Shown piece by piece: positions 21,061-32,649 of a DNA stretch of 64,000 nt. Each line of letters starts with the position of its first letter. Positions within the stretch are counted from its first letter, which is position 1. Made by a program: the position numbers and the translations under genes. The stretch covers positions 38,343,031 through 38,407,030 of the forward strand of contig CM068370.1 in NCBI GenBank assembly GCA_034769895.1, read 5' to 3'. The stretch is from Magicicada septendecula. Lineage: Eukaryota; Arthropoda; Insecta; Hemiptera; Cicadidae. Under the pieces are notes generated by a model. That model made no database searches. It worked only from the letters and a program-made list of their open reading frames with translations, and was not told where the DNA came from.

Positions 21061-22149
21061 GTAGAGTTATTTTCTTATTTTGTTTCCGTTCGATATTATC
21101 TGTCAGTATCAGAAGACTGTTTTGTTTTCAATTTTCGTTGTCGTATACTATGTCTCAGAACCTTAAGTAAAAAAGGGGCGGCTACAGTTTCGTAATCCAG
21201 CCGGACTTTCTTCGTCAGTGTCCTTGATACTGCTTGATAGTAACACATCTTCCAAGTAAGAAAACCCCCGCTGATTAAATACTAGTAGTACACGAAGTAA
21301 TTTGCTTACCAAGAAAAGAACTGTAGCAACGATTTTGGTCTGTTGTATTGTAATGTTTTACGTGGAAATATCGTTAAAAGCGCACTGACGAACAAAAGTA
21401 CTACCACATAATTATTTTTAAATTTAATTTCCTTTTTTGAGTTATGTGACTATTCTATCATTCCATGACGACGTTAATACTGCAGGTCTAAATGATGCTT
21501 GTTTCGATTTTCGATTTTTATTGTAATCACACAGCGTTGTTTCAATCATAAGTTCAATTTCAAGTTTTTAGTGTATTCGCTTTTCTGCTGTTTACAACGA
21601 ACGTCTGTGTCTCTTTACCACTGAACTAACTCCGTTCGCATAGGTCGAAGTTTCACTAAATCATTACTCGAAAATTGCTTTTGTACCGAAATGTTTTTAT
21701 CGATTCAATTTTCAAGTCCCGGCATCACTTAGATCTACGTATAAGACATAGGACATAACCATTTGTCCGATTCAATGATGAAAATTTCAGTGCCCTTCAG
21801 CGTCATTATATGCTACAATTTAAAATATCGGTATTTATACATTTCGTCTCTACTCTTCATGAAACATCGTAATGTGCGATAACTTTATGCGTAACATTAA
21901 CAGTGGAAATAGCAGTACTGTTTCTTAGATTTGTTCCCGTCTTGTAGTCAAAGTAGTTTTTCATCAATCCGGGAGTAGGTCCTCAAGCCTGACCCACTGT
22001 TAAGTTCTGCTCGCTGAACCTCATCTTCTGTAGTTTTCAATCGTTTGGCCGTTCCGACTTCAGGATCCGCAGCGTTATCTGAAACAGTTGAAAATTCATT
22101 CCGCCGGTGCTGTTGCTAGCTACATGCGTCCTACAACTAGTTGAATTAC
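21061..22149. other. No gene recognised
   Basis: Apart from the block shared with 13360-13445 (21160-21225) nothing is recognised. Confidence 0.4.
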
Positions 22150-22330
22150 TCACGGGGAGGGGTGGACGAACGGGCCAGGATAACCCCCCCCCAAAAGAGG
22201 GTCGAAAAAGTTGACACTTTTTGATAATCTCTTAATTTCTAGGCTGTTTTATTATTTTTTCAGCTAGTTTCTCTAATGTAGTAGTAACTCTTTTTTAAAT
22301 ATACAAACAGGTTTATTCCCAGCATATTAA
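22150..22330 (+). repeat. Interspersed repeat R1, truncated copy
   Basis: GTGGACGAACGGGCC, a C run and AGAGGGTCGAAAAAGTTGAC, then R1 blocks to CAAACAGGTTTATTCCCAGCAT, where similarity stops. Confidence 0.7.
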
Positions 22331-22377
22331 ATTGTCGCACTGAATAAAAACTATAGTGCTCTTCTTTAAATTCTCTT

Positions 22378-23512
22378 ATATATATATATAACGGATCTTT
22401 ACAGCTGTCGCCGTTTCTCCGTCCCCAACTTCCATTCTAACCTATCGTAGCATGTAAGTTCTTCTAAATTTCTTGCAACCATTGCTTCCGCTACGTCCTC
22501 TCGCCAACTCCTCCGTGGACGTCCTCTTTTCCTCCTCACCGATGGTATCCATTCCAATATTTTGCGGGGCCATCTGTCATCTTCCAATCTTTTCATATGC
22601 CCAAACCAAGTCAATTGTCTCCTTTCTATTTCGTGTATTATTGTCCTGTCAATATTCATCTCGGCTCTAATAGTCTCATTTCTAACCCTGTCTAATTTTG
22701 ATCTTCTACAGCTCCTCCTGAAGAAGTCCATTTCCGCTGCCATCAGTTTTTTCTTATTTACGTTTGAAACGTTCCAAACGTCTGCTCCATAAAGGATTAC
22801 ACTTCGCACCATGCTATTATATATATGTTTCTTTGTATTTCTGGTTATACTTCTTTCCCATAGAAGCGAATTCAGCGTTCTTATAACGGTTCGCCCCTTG
22901 TTAACACGTTCTTCAATTTCATCTTTGCTGCTTCCTTGTTTGTTGAAAATAACGCCTAAGTATTTACTTTTTTCAACACCTTTTATCCTATCCACATCCA
23001 ATTTTAAGTCCTTAACTTCTTCATTGCCCACTATCAGGTACTTACATTTTGCCATGTTCATCGTCAAACCAGCTGCGTCATATTCCTCTTTTAACTTTCT
23101 TACCATATACTCGAGGTCTTCGTCATCTTCTGCTACCACAATCTGATCATCGGCAAAATATAGAGTGAACAGATTGTCATCTCCTACTCTCAGCCCCATG
23201 CTTTTACACTTCTTTGTCCATCTTACTAGAGATCTGTGTAAGTATATTTTAAAGAGGGTAGGGGACAAGCAGCATCCTTGTCTTACGCCTTTTGTAATTT
23301 CGAATGGGAGAGTGAGTTTGTTTCCCAATTTGACCCTGGTGATATTTTGTTGATAGTATCTTCTGGTGGCTGCAATCAAATTTGCATTTATGTTCAAATG
23401 CTCCATCTCCTTCCATAACTGTGAGATTGGGACGCTATCGTATGCCTTTTCTAAATCTATTAAAGCTATATGCGTTTCTCTATTATGCTGTACTCTCTTT
23501 TAAATGTTTCCC
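22378..23512 (-). mobile_element. RTE-like LINE, 5'-truncated, with target duplication
   Basis: A minus-strand LINE that keeps part of the RT and the whole C-terminus and ends in an (AT)n tail at 22378-22391. TAAATTCTCTT occurs on both sides (22367-22377 and 23513-23523), an 11-bp candidate duplication. The coding sequence stays open upstream of the first Met as 'RETHIALIDLEKAYDSVP', so truncation removed the N-terminal part. Confidence 0.8.
22399..23485 (-). CDS. LINE reverse transcriptase, C-terminal two thirds
   Basis: Open from about 23485 down to the stop at 22399. Counting from the Met at 23406, the RT block 'GVRQGCCLSPTLF' is at residues 40-52 and the catalytic FADD at 84-87. The primer-grip style 'LTMNMAKCKYLIVG' and the RTE-type tail 'RRQLTWFGHMKRLEDDRWPR' with 'RGRPRRSWREDV' follow. 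No stop or frameshift occurs over more than 350 codons, unusual for this window. The endonuclease domain is absent. A related tail is at 61140-61655. Confidence 0.88.
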
Positions 23513-23692
23513 TAAATTCTCTTTTAAATGCAAGAAAGGGGGCATTTGCGGGGGTGGCGAACGGGACTGCACCCCCGCAGAGGGTCGAAACTTTTAAATG
23601 TTTCTCTAAATTCTCTTTTGAATGCAAGAAAGGGGGCATTTGCGGGGGTGGCGAACGGGACTGGACCCCCGCCGAGGGTCGAAAATAGTTGA
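23500..23692. repeat. ~96-bp tandem duplication across a LINE junction
   Basis: TTTTAAATGTTTCCCTAAAT...GAGGGTCGAAA at about 23500-23592 is repeated at about 23594-23686 with five or so substitutions. Each copy holds the LINE 5' junction, its target site and an R1 start. Confidence 0.8.
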
Positions 23693-24045
23693 TGAATTTT
23701 GCTTAATATCTTAATTTTTAATCTATTTTATTCATTTTATTTATTCATGTAAACGCTAGTATAATAATAACTCTTTTTTAAACACACAAATAGGTTTACT
23801 ACACAGCATTTTCATATACGTTTGAAATATGAAATATAGGAAGTTCAATTCAGGCAGTAGTACCTTGTGAACGTTCCAATAACGCGTACTTTTATCGTGT
23901 TATTACAGTTTATTTAAATGGGATTGATTTCAGCCACTTTAAAGATAGTAATTTTGATTAGTCTTAACTAGTTTTTGTTTCTTTTATATGAAGGCGATCC
24001 GACCCCGGACCCTCCCCCATGGCCAAATTCTAGGTACGCCACTGA
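23620..24045 (+). repeat. Interspersed repeat R1, near-complete copy
   Basis: Runs from GAAAGGGGGCATTTGCGGGG to ATTCTAGGTACGCCACTG with all R1 blocks in order. It is the best copy for a consensus. The right end (inward CAGTGGCGTACC) resembles hAT-type termini, but no matching left end was found. Confidence 0.7.
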
Positions 24046-24301
24046 TTACTCAACCCGCTCAAGTAGGCTATACGTAATTTCTTTTAATGTAGTGTGTTGT
24101 TAAAAATGCGTCCCGTTTTAGCTCATATTGCTAAAATTATTTCCTCAAAATAATGACATTAACTCAGCCCAATACTATATGTACCAAGCTGGTATCAGTG
24201 TAACCAAAACATTTCTTAAAACGTTTCTTCCAAAGAATTTTTTTCGGTGAAGGGTTTGTGAGGATCAGTCAAAAAATATAACACAAATTTTAACTTATTT
24301 G

Positions 24302-24341
24302 TGTCGACGTTTCGACAATGTTCATTGTCATCATCAGGACA
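24302..24341 (-). ncRNA. Hammerhead ribozyme, dimer type
   Basis: Minus strand: stem I TGTC/GACA, CTGATGA, stem II GACAATG-AA-CATTGTC (7 bp), GAA, ACGT, then C as H17. With only ACGT there is no room for a stem III loop in one molecule, so pairing ACGT to ACGT of a second molecule is the likely form, as proposed for PLE hammerheads. Confidence 0.75.
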
Positions 24342-24546
24342 ATTGTTGCTGACACCAAACACACACGCACACACACAGACACACACACACACACAACACT
24401 TAAAATTAAAATTTGTGTTATATTTTTTGACCGATCCTCACAAACCCTTCACCGGAAAAATTCATTGATTAACGGTCACTACAAATTTAAGGATTTAATT
24501 AAGATCTGAGGTGACTCACAGTTCTGTGTTTGGTGTCACCAATAAT

Positions 24547-24586
24547 TGTCCTGATGATGACAACAAACACTGACGAAACGTCGACA
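24547..24586 (+). ncRNA. Hammerhead copy with broken stem II
   Basis: TGTC, CTGATGA, GAAACGTC and GACA are kept in the right arm, but the stem II segment no longer pairs. Confidence 0.5.
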
Positions 24587-24693
24587 CAAATAAGTTAAAA
24601 TTTGTGTTATATTTTTTGACCGATCCTCACAAACCCTTCACCGGAAAAATTCATTGATAGACAGTCACTACGAGTTTAATGAGTTTCTTCCAA

Positions 24694-26965
<2,272 letters not shown>

Positions 26966-26974
26966 GTCTCCTCT

Positions 26975-27715
26975 TCAAGGATTAGGTTATATAAACTTGT
27001 TCCGGCACTCACCTCATCCTCGGACGACCCACGTCTCTTCTACCAATCGCTTTATTGTTCAGTGCCGCTTTCGGCAATCGATCCTCTGTCATTCTTTGCA
27101 GATGACCCCACCATTGGCTTCTGTAAATCCCACGCCTCACTCGCATAAATCAACGTGGGTATTGCAATTATCTTATACAATTGAATCCTTGTGCTGTGTC
27201 TTGTTTTATTTCTAAGATTTCTATGAATCGTACTACAAATATTTCTAAATGTATTTATCTTTTCTCTTATATCATATTCAGATTCATAGCTTACTGCACA
27301 GTCGAGATATTTGAAACGGTTCACTTGTTCTAAAGTGCTGTTGTTTATAACTATCTTAGTCCTCATTGGATATTTACCTTTAAACGCCTTGGTTTTGTCA
27401 GTGAGTACTCTCCTGCCACTTTTTGTAATTGAAACATGGTTCTTTGTAAATTATACTCATTTTCTTGAATAAGAACTATGTCATCCGCATATAGCAGGGA
27501 ACCCATACAAATTGATTTGTTAAACCGTATTCCCGAAGTCACTCTGGATTTACATGCTCTCAACATGTCGTCAATGTACATATTATACAAGGCTGGGGAA
27601 ACAGCATCCCTGCCTAACTCCCATTATTTATTGGAATGTCACCTGAGAGCCTACCATTCAGATCCAGGACCACAGTACTTTTATAAAGGATCTTAACTGA
27701 ATACAGATAACATTA
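26975..27715 (-). pseudogene. LINE tail, family A2, with part of the RT
   Basis: Minus strand from about 27715: the RT region 'DLNGRLSGDIPINNG', a frameshifted RQGC block, 'LYNMYIDDMLRACKSRVTSG', the catalytic 'LLYADDIVLIQENE' near 27500, then 'NNSTLEQVNRFKYLDCAVSY' and 'RNLRNKTRHSTRIQLYKIIA'. The C-terminal end is degenerate, and the family 3' signature AACCTAATCCTTGAAG closes it near 26975. At least two frameshifts. Related copies: 32010-32645, 37330-38145 and 49140-50185. Confidence 0.85.
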
Positions 27716-27924
27716 ACTATATGAACTAGCCTGGTGGGTGATACATTCCTCTTTGTACCAGTCCAACAGACTATTTTTATATTCACAGGCCTAGTTGTTT
27801 AGTTGATATACACTAGATCGGCACGTATAATTTGACCTTCAAATTACTCACTGTTCTGTTACTTTATTAATACTTAATATACGTTATTAAACATACCGCT
27901 GACATTATCCGTTTTTCATGTATT

Positions 27925-27993
27925 CTACATTTACTTCTTCTTCTGATAGTTCCTATCCGTTTCGGATGTTGGATATCATACAGGCTATTTTAA
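27925..27993 (-). pseudogene. LINE family C, 3' end, split by a PLE
   Basis: Minus strand reads the last codons 'VKIACMISNIRNG' and a stop, then ATAGGAACTATCAGAAGAAG as the 3' tail. The upstream remainder is at 29738-30330 beyond the PLE. GGCTATTTTAA is present at both junctions. Confidence 0.8.
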
Positions 27994-28104
27994 TTCTTGG
28001 ATTTCGTTGTCCATGACGTGTCCGTTACTTAACTAAATATCACTATAATATTGACGACTCGGAACACTAAGTTTTTTATAAGTAAAAACGTAAAGTTTTA
28101 CCTT

Positions 28105-28151
28105 ACAGCCTAAACCGGCTTTCACCTATAGAAGGCTTCATCAGAGGCTGT
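28105..28151 (-). ncRNA. Hammerhead ribozyme, left arm
   Basis: Reverse complement identical to 29621-29667, so all core bases and the 7-bp stem I are kept. Confidence 0.85.
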
Positions 28152-28821
28152 CGTTAGTAGCGCTGCTCGTCTTGTTGTTGGCGACGAGATAGTGTTTCGA
28201 AAGATTGAAGCTGTGTGTGTGTGGTGAGATGTGTTCGAATAATGCGTGCGATTTGAATTGTGTCTGTTCGTTTAGGATGTCGTTTTTATTTGTTTTTGTG
28301 TGTTTGTATATTTCTAATTGTTCTAGAGTGTCTAGTTTTCGGCCTTTTGTGTGTACGTGTAGTATGTTCATGTTATTGTCGATGTTTTTATATGTGTGGT
28401 TTGCTTCAATGAGGTGGTTTGCGAAGGTAGATTCTGTAGTGGTGTGGAGTGCTTTTGTGTGTTCAATGTATCTCTGTTTGAAGCTACGTCCTGTCTGGCC
28501 TATGTAGAATTTACTGCAATTTGAACAATTTAGTTTATATACACCGGGTAGATCGAATTTGTTATGTGCTTTGGGCATGCGTTTTGATAGTGTGTGTTCT
28601 GTTTTGTTAGTGGTTTTGTAAGCGATTCTGTATCCTGCTTTTTTGAATTTGTGGGCAATTTTTTCTGTTTGTTTGTTGATGTATGTTAGTGTTATGAATT
28701 TGTTGTTTTCTGTCTTTGTCTGTTGTTTGTTTTGTGTTTTGTGTAGGAGTTTACTGACTATTGTTCTGTCATAACCGTTATATTCTGCTAGATATTTTAT
28801 CGTGTTTAGTTCGTCTTTGTG
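28141..28821 (-). CDS. PLE GIY-YIG endonuclease, left arm copy
   Basis: The mirror of 29631-28951 with a few substitutions (for example His for Gln before NKFDLPG, Gln for Arg before TQFKSH). GVY...YIGQTGR, the R..EH block and 'FANHLIEANHTY' are intact. A reading without an ATG extends from the palindrome centre. The stop is a TGA that lies in the hammerhead core. As a fragment without RT it cannot support movement of its own. Confidence 0.85.
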   Translation of the reverse strand, partial: HKDELNTIKYLAEYNGYDRTIVSKLLHKTQNKQQTKTENNKFITLTYINKQTEKIAHKFKKAGYRIAYKTTNKTEHTLSKRMPKAHNKFDLPGVYKLNCSNCSKFYIGQTGRSFKQRYIEHTKALHTTTESTFANHLIEANHTYKNIDNNMNILHVHTKGRKLDTLEQLEIYKHTKTNKNDILNEQTQFKSHALFEHISPHTHSFNLSKHYLVANNKTSSATNDSL

Positions 28822-28843
28822 TCTATTTCATCTAAGGGGTTTT

Positions 28844-28943
28844 CGAAGCTACGTCCTGTCTGGCCTATGTAGAATTTACTGCAATTTGAACAATTTAGTT
28901 TATATACACCGGGTAGATCGAATTTGTTTTGTGCTTTGGGCAT
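28844..28943 (-). pseudogene. Third partial endonuclease copy at palindrome centre
   Basis: Reverse complement of about 29193-29292. It shares the right-arm variant (AAACAAATTCG) rather than the left-arm one (AACAAATTCG preceded by C ATA), so it was copied from the right-arm version. Confidence 0.8.
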
Positions 28944-28950
28944 TTTTTTG

Positions 28951-29631
28951 CACAAAGACGAACTAAACACGATAAAATATCTAGCAGAATCTAACGGTTA
29001 TGACAGAACAATAGTCAGTAAACTCCTACACAAAACACAAAACAAACAACAGACAAAGACAGAAAACAACAAATTCATAACACTAACATACATCAACAAA
29101 CAAACAGAAAAAATTGCCCACAAATTCAAAAAAGCAGGATACAGAATCGCTTACAAAACTACTAACAAAACAGAACACACACTATCAAAACGCATGCCCA
29201 AAGCACAAAACAAATTCGATCTACCCGGTGTATATAAACTAAATTGTTCAAATTGCAGTAAATTCTACATAGGCCAGACAGGACGTAGCTTCAAACAGAG
29301 ATACATTGAACACACAAAAGCACTCCACACCACTACAGAATCTACCTTCGCAAACCACCTCATTGAAGCAAACCACACATATAAAAACATCGACAATAAC
29401 ATGAACATACTACACGTACACACAAAAGGCCGAAAACTAGACACTCTAGAACAATTAGAAATATACAAACACACAAAAACAAATAAAAACGACATCCTAA
29501 ACGAACGGACACAATTCAAATCGCACGCATTATTCGAACACATCGCACCACACACACACAGCTTCAATCTTTCGAAACACTATCTCGTCGCCAACAACAA
29601 GACGAGCAGCGCTACTAACGACAGCCTCTGA
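28951..29631 (+). CDS. PLE GIY-YIG endonuclease, right arm copy
   Basis: Open from the palindrome centre. An ATG at 28924 belongs to the neighbouring inverted piece, so the first residues of that longer frame are a junction artefact. The order is a basic linker ('KLLHKTQNKQQ', 'YINKQTEKIAHKFKKAGYRI'), a Cys-containing GIY-YIG core 'GVYKLNCSNCSKFYIGQTGR', 'KQRYIEH' and 'FANHLIEANHTY', then 'DTLEQLEIYKH'. CxxC between GIY and YIG is common in PLE endonucleases. The stop TGA at 29629-29631 overlaps the ribozyme core. Confidence 0.88.
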   Translation, partial: HKDELNTIKYLAESNGYDRTIVSKLLHKTQNKQQTKTENNKFITLTYINKQTEKIAHKFKKAGYRIAYKTTNKTEHTLSKRMPKAQNKFDLPGVYKLNCSNCSKFYIGQTGRSFKQRYIEHTKALHTTTESTFANHLIEANHTYKNIDNNMNILHVHTKGRKLDTLEQLEIYKHTKTNKNDILNERTQFKSHALFEHIAPHTHSFNLSKHYLVANNKTSSATNDSL

Positions 29632-29667
29632 TGAAGCCTTCTATAGGTGAAAGCCGGTTTAGGCTGT
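29621..29667 (+). ncRNA. Hammerhead ribozyme, right arm
   Basis: Stem I ACAGCCT/AGGCTGT (7 bp), CTGATGA at 29628-29634, stem II GCCT...AGGT, GAA, A-GCCGGT-T as a short stem III, and T as H17. It matches the hammerhead consensus completely and has the longest stem I in the window. Confidence 0.88.
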
Positions 29668-29748
29668 AAGGTAAAACTTTACGTTTTTACTTATAAAACA
29701 CTTAGTGTTCCGAGTCGTCAATATTATAGTGATATTTGGCTATTTTAA

Positions 29749-30330
29749 CTGTCTGCACTGCTGTACGCAATAAGTCAGTTGTATTCATGCCAAACCAAGT
29801 CCTTAAATTTCTCAGCCATGATATTCTCGGTCGCTCAACTCCTCTCTTTCCAAGTACTTTTCCCTGTAGTATGGACTACAATAAGTAAAATCTGTGTTCA
29901 TTTCTCATGAGATGTCCCAGATACTGAAGCTTTCTTATCTGCACTGTGTTAAAAACTTTCCTATCTTTCTTCAACTTTCTAAGAACTTCAACATTAGTTA
30001 TATGTGCTGTCCATGAAATGCTCAGTATCCTACAGTAGAGCCACATTTCGAAAGATTCCAATTTTTTAGTTGTGGCTTCAGTCAGAGTCCAAGATTCTAC
30101 ACCGTAGAAGAGGAACAAGAATACGTAACAGCGTAGAAATCTCATCTTTGTGTTTATTATTAAATCGTGACTTTTGAGTAAACTGCTCATTCTAGTACAC
30201 TGCTCTTGCCTTTTCAATTCTGCTCTTTATTTCTTGAGAGTGGTCCCATTGTTCATTGACTATAGTACCAAGATATGTAAATTTGCTGACACGTTCAACT
30301 GGCCTCGTCTGCATTCGGCAATATCAGATG
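29749..30330 (-). pseudogene. LINE family C, RTE-like ORF2 C-terminus
   Basis: Minus strand: 'KSHDLIINTKMRFLRCYVFL', 'GVESWTLTEATTKKLESFEM', 'YCRILSISWTAHITNVEVLR' and 'RKLQYLGHLMRNEHRF', the familiar post-RT region of this group. The last codons lie across the PLE at 27925-27993. A stop after 'HRFYLL' interrupts the frame. Confidence 0.85.
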
Positions 30331-30334
30331 AACG

Positions 30335-31194
30335 TAAAGAAACACTGTTTCGGTATTGTATCAAATGCAATTGATCAGGTGGTGAATGATAAAATCATAA
30401 ACCGCGTTTGCATAAATCTAGAGGGCGATGATTTTTTTTCTTCATTAATTACGATTTTGATAATATTTTGAAACACCAATAATATTTTTTTAATCTCTGG
30501 GAATGCCTTGTTTTGCGCGCGGAATTCGTAACGAGGCTAGCTAGCAGCGTGTTTTCGTCGCCGGCAACAACCAGAATCTTTGCAATTAATGACTTTATAA
30601 ATTTCAATTTAAGAACTTTGAATAAAAACGTACTTAAGATCGTGGTGCTTGGGCAACGAGGTAGCCTCGGGACCGTTGTCGTACCCAAGCGTATCATTAA
30701 TTGAAATTACACACAAATACACAACTTTGTGCAAAAACACAGCTCGTTTGTTGAAGCGTGCATTGAATAATTCGCGTTTACCGGTTTTGCATAATTTTGC
30801 ATCGATAAATGCATGCTCATTATCTTTGCTAGTTGGCGCTAATGATAATGCCTACAGGTAGGCTTTATCTGGGTTTGCCACTGCAGAAGCTAGACGAATA
30901 TTTTTTAACTAAGGTATATGATACATTACATTTGTTATATTTCAATCATAATGAATTTTAGTTAGTATTTTAATTTTAAGTTATCACATAGGCATACATT
31001 TTTATTGTCTCACGATTCCTTGTATTGTCTCTACAATTTTTATTGTAGCCGTTCGCCGGCCGCATCGTAAACGCGAAAAAGTTCTAGTTATTTGATAAAC
31101 ACAACAATACAAACATTCCTAGTCGTCATTTGAAGGCAATCGCCGTATCTTTAGAGTAGGTCTAGTGTGCGTGAATGTGTTCAGAGTTAAAAGA
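30335..31194. other. No gene recognised
   Basis: No supported feature. Confidence 0.4.
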
Positions 31195-31251
31195 GGGGGC
31201 GGCACTCACAAATACTGCACAGGGCAGCAGAAGCCCTGGGGCCTGCCCTGA
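31195..31251 (-). mobile_element. Possible hAT-type terminus
   Basis: Read inward from 31251 it begins CAGGGCAGGCCCCAGGGCTT, like CAGGGCCGGCCC ends of hAT elements. No partner end was found. The (TAG)n tract abuts it. Confidence 0.3.
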
Positions 31252-31267
31252 GTAGTAGTAGTAGTAA

Positions 31268-31335
<68 letters not shown>
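31252..31335. repeat. (TAG)n microsatellite
   Basis: About 28 units with one TAATAG interruption. Confidence 0.95.
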
Positions 31336-31339
31336 ATAT

Positions 31340-32005
31340 TTTAGCACTATTGGAACTCAGTGTGGCTTCTTGCAGATTAGATTAATATTGTTGACAGTTA
31401 CCGCAGGAAGGGATTTCTCCTCTTGCACCGGCCACAGGTGCAAATTACTCGGACTCTCTACGGAAAGACAATCTTAGAAAAGTATAATTAATTTTATCTG
31501 TGTCGTTGTTGACTTTTACTTAACATAAGTAGCAATTAAAGGATCGCGCTGTCAAGTTGTTTAAGCGTGACGGACGGATTTCCACGGTTCGCTTGCACGG
31601 AATACGATCGAGTTTTACTTGGCTAATTAAAGTTTGTTTTCATATAGACGCCTGTGTTCAAAACTCTTCATTATTGTGCCAGATAGCTTCGGACTCAGTA
31701 CTAGTGAAAACTACTACATACCTTGTCAGCTGTTGTAACTATTTCTGTCGCAAAAATAATTCCACCATCATGGAACCGCCATTAATTGACATTAAAATAT
31801 ATTTGACACAGATGTTTCGAACGTTTTCTTGTAAATGTTTTACAGAGTTGCTGACGATTTGTAAAGTAAATAATCCTTTATAAAATCTATTAGGTTAATG
31901 CTATTGTTTATAAAAGCTCGTTAGTATAAACGAAGTAAATGGCGGATACTAAAAGAAACAAATACACACCGACAGTTGAACTTGTGAATGGTGACACTCT
32001 GAAAT
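31340..32005. other. No gene recognised
   Basis: No supported feature. Confidence 0.4.
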
Positions 32006-32009
32006 TCTT

Positions 32010-32645
32010 CTTCTTCTTCTCCTCTTCAAGGATTAGGTTACATAAACCTCTTCCGGCACCCATCTAATCCTCGGGCGACCCACGTCTCTTCTACTAATGG
32101 CTTTATAGTTCAGTGCCGCTTTCGGCAATTGATCCTCTGTCATCCTTTGCCGATGATCCCACCATTGCCTTCAGTAAATTGAAATAATTTCATTTATGTC
32201 CTTCACTTCGAGTCCTGCTCTGATATCCTCATCCCTTATTCTATCTTGCAATGTATAATTTAAAGTATTTCGAAGAAACTGCATTTCTTGAATCTTGCCG
32301 CTTTCATTTTTTGTCATGACCCACGCCTCACTTGCATAAATCAAAGTGGTTATTACAATCGTCTGATAAACTTTAATCCTTGTGCTGTGTCATGTTTTAT
32401 TTCTGAGAGTGCTATGAATCGTACCACAAACATTCTAAATTTATTTATCTTCTCTCTTAGGGCCTATATCATATTCAAGTTCATAGCTTACTGCACAGCC
32501 GAGATATTTGAAACGGCTCACTTATTCTAAAGTGCTGTTGTTTATAGCTATCTTAGTCCTCACTGTATTTACCTTTAAAGGGCATGATTTTTGTCTTTCT
32601 TACTGGCATTGTCAGTGAGTACTCTCTTGCCACTTCTTGTAATTG
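32010..32645 (-). pseudogene. LINE tail, family A2
   Basis: Starts after a (TTC)n run with the family 3' signature (AACCTAATCCTTGAAG on the minus strand). Then, read 5' to 3' on the minus strand, the post-RT blocks found at 49744-50181 occur in order with frameshifts: the 'NNSTLEQV.RFKYLGCAVSY' block near 32490-32550 and 'NTLNYTLQDRIR.EDIRAGLE' near 32205-32275. The longest open plus-strand frame here is antisense. Confidence 0.75.
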
Positions 32646-32649
32646 AAAC

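Larger units (their letters stand above)
24234..24682. mobile_element. Snap-back PLE-type element
   Basis: Flanked by GTTTCTTCCAA on both sides (24223-24233 and 24683-24693), an exact 11-bp target duplication. The left arm (24247-24352, minus orientation) and right arm (24520-24650, plus) are inverted copies containing CACAAACCCTTCACCG and GTCGACACAAATAAGTTAAA. A partial third copy lies at 24404-24480. A CA-rich tract (24358-24396) sits between. About 30 bp extend the right end only. No coding sequence. Confidence 0.8.
27994..29737. mobile_element. Palindromic PLE with two GIY-YIG arms
   Basis: A 1744-bp insertion flanked by GGCTATTTTAA (27983-27993 and 29738-29748), an 11-bp duplication. 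Arms 28035-28821 (minus) and 28951-29737 (plus) are inverted copies about 99% alike with no indels, since paired positions always sum to 57772. Each arm carries an endonuclease domain, tail and hammerhead facing outward. The left end has 41 extra bp (27994-28034), homologous to 18838-18880. The centre holds a third, partial copy. The RT part is missing. Confidence 0.9.

Noticed and set aside
22473..23353. Four plus-strand frames over the LINE
   Set aside because: Antisense shadows of the intact minus-strand reverse transcriptase.
31162..31347. Poly-tyrosine protein on the minus strand
   Set aside because: Translation of the (TAG)n microsatellite.
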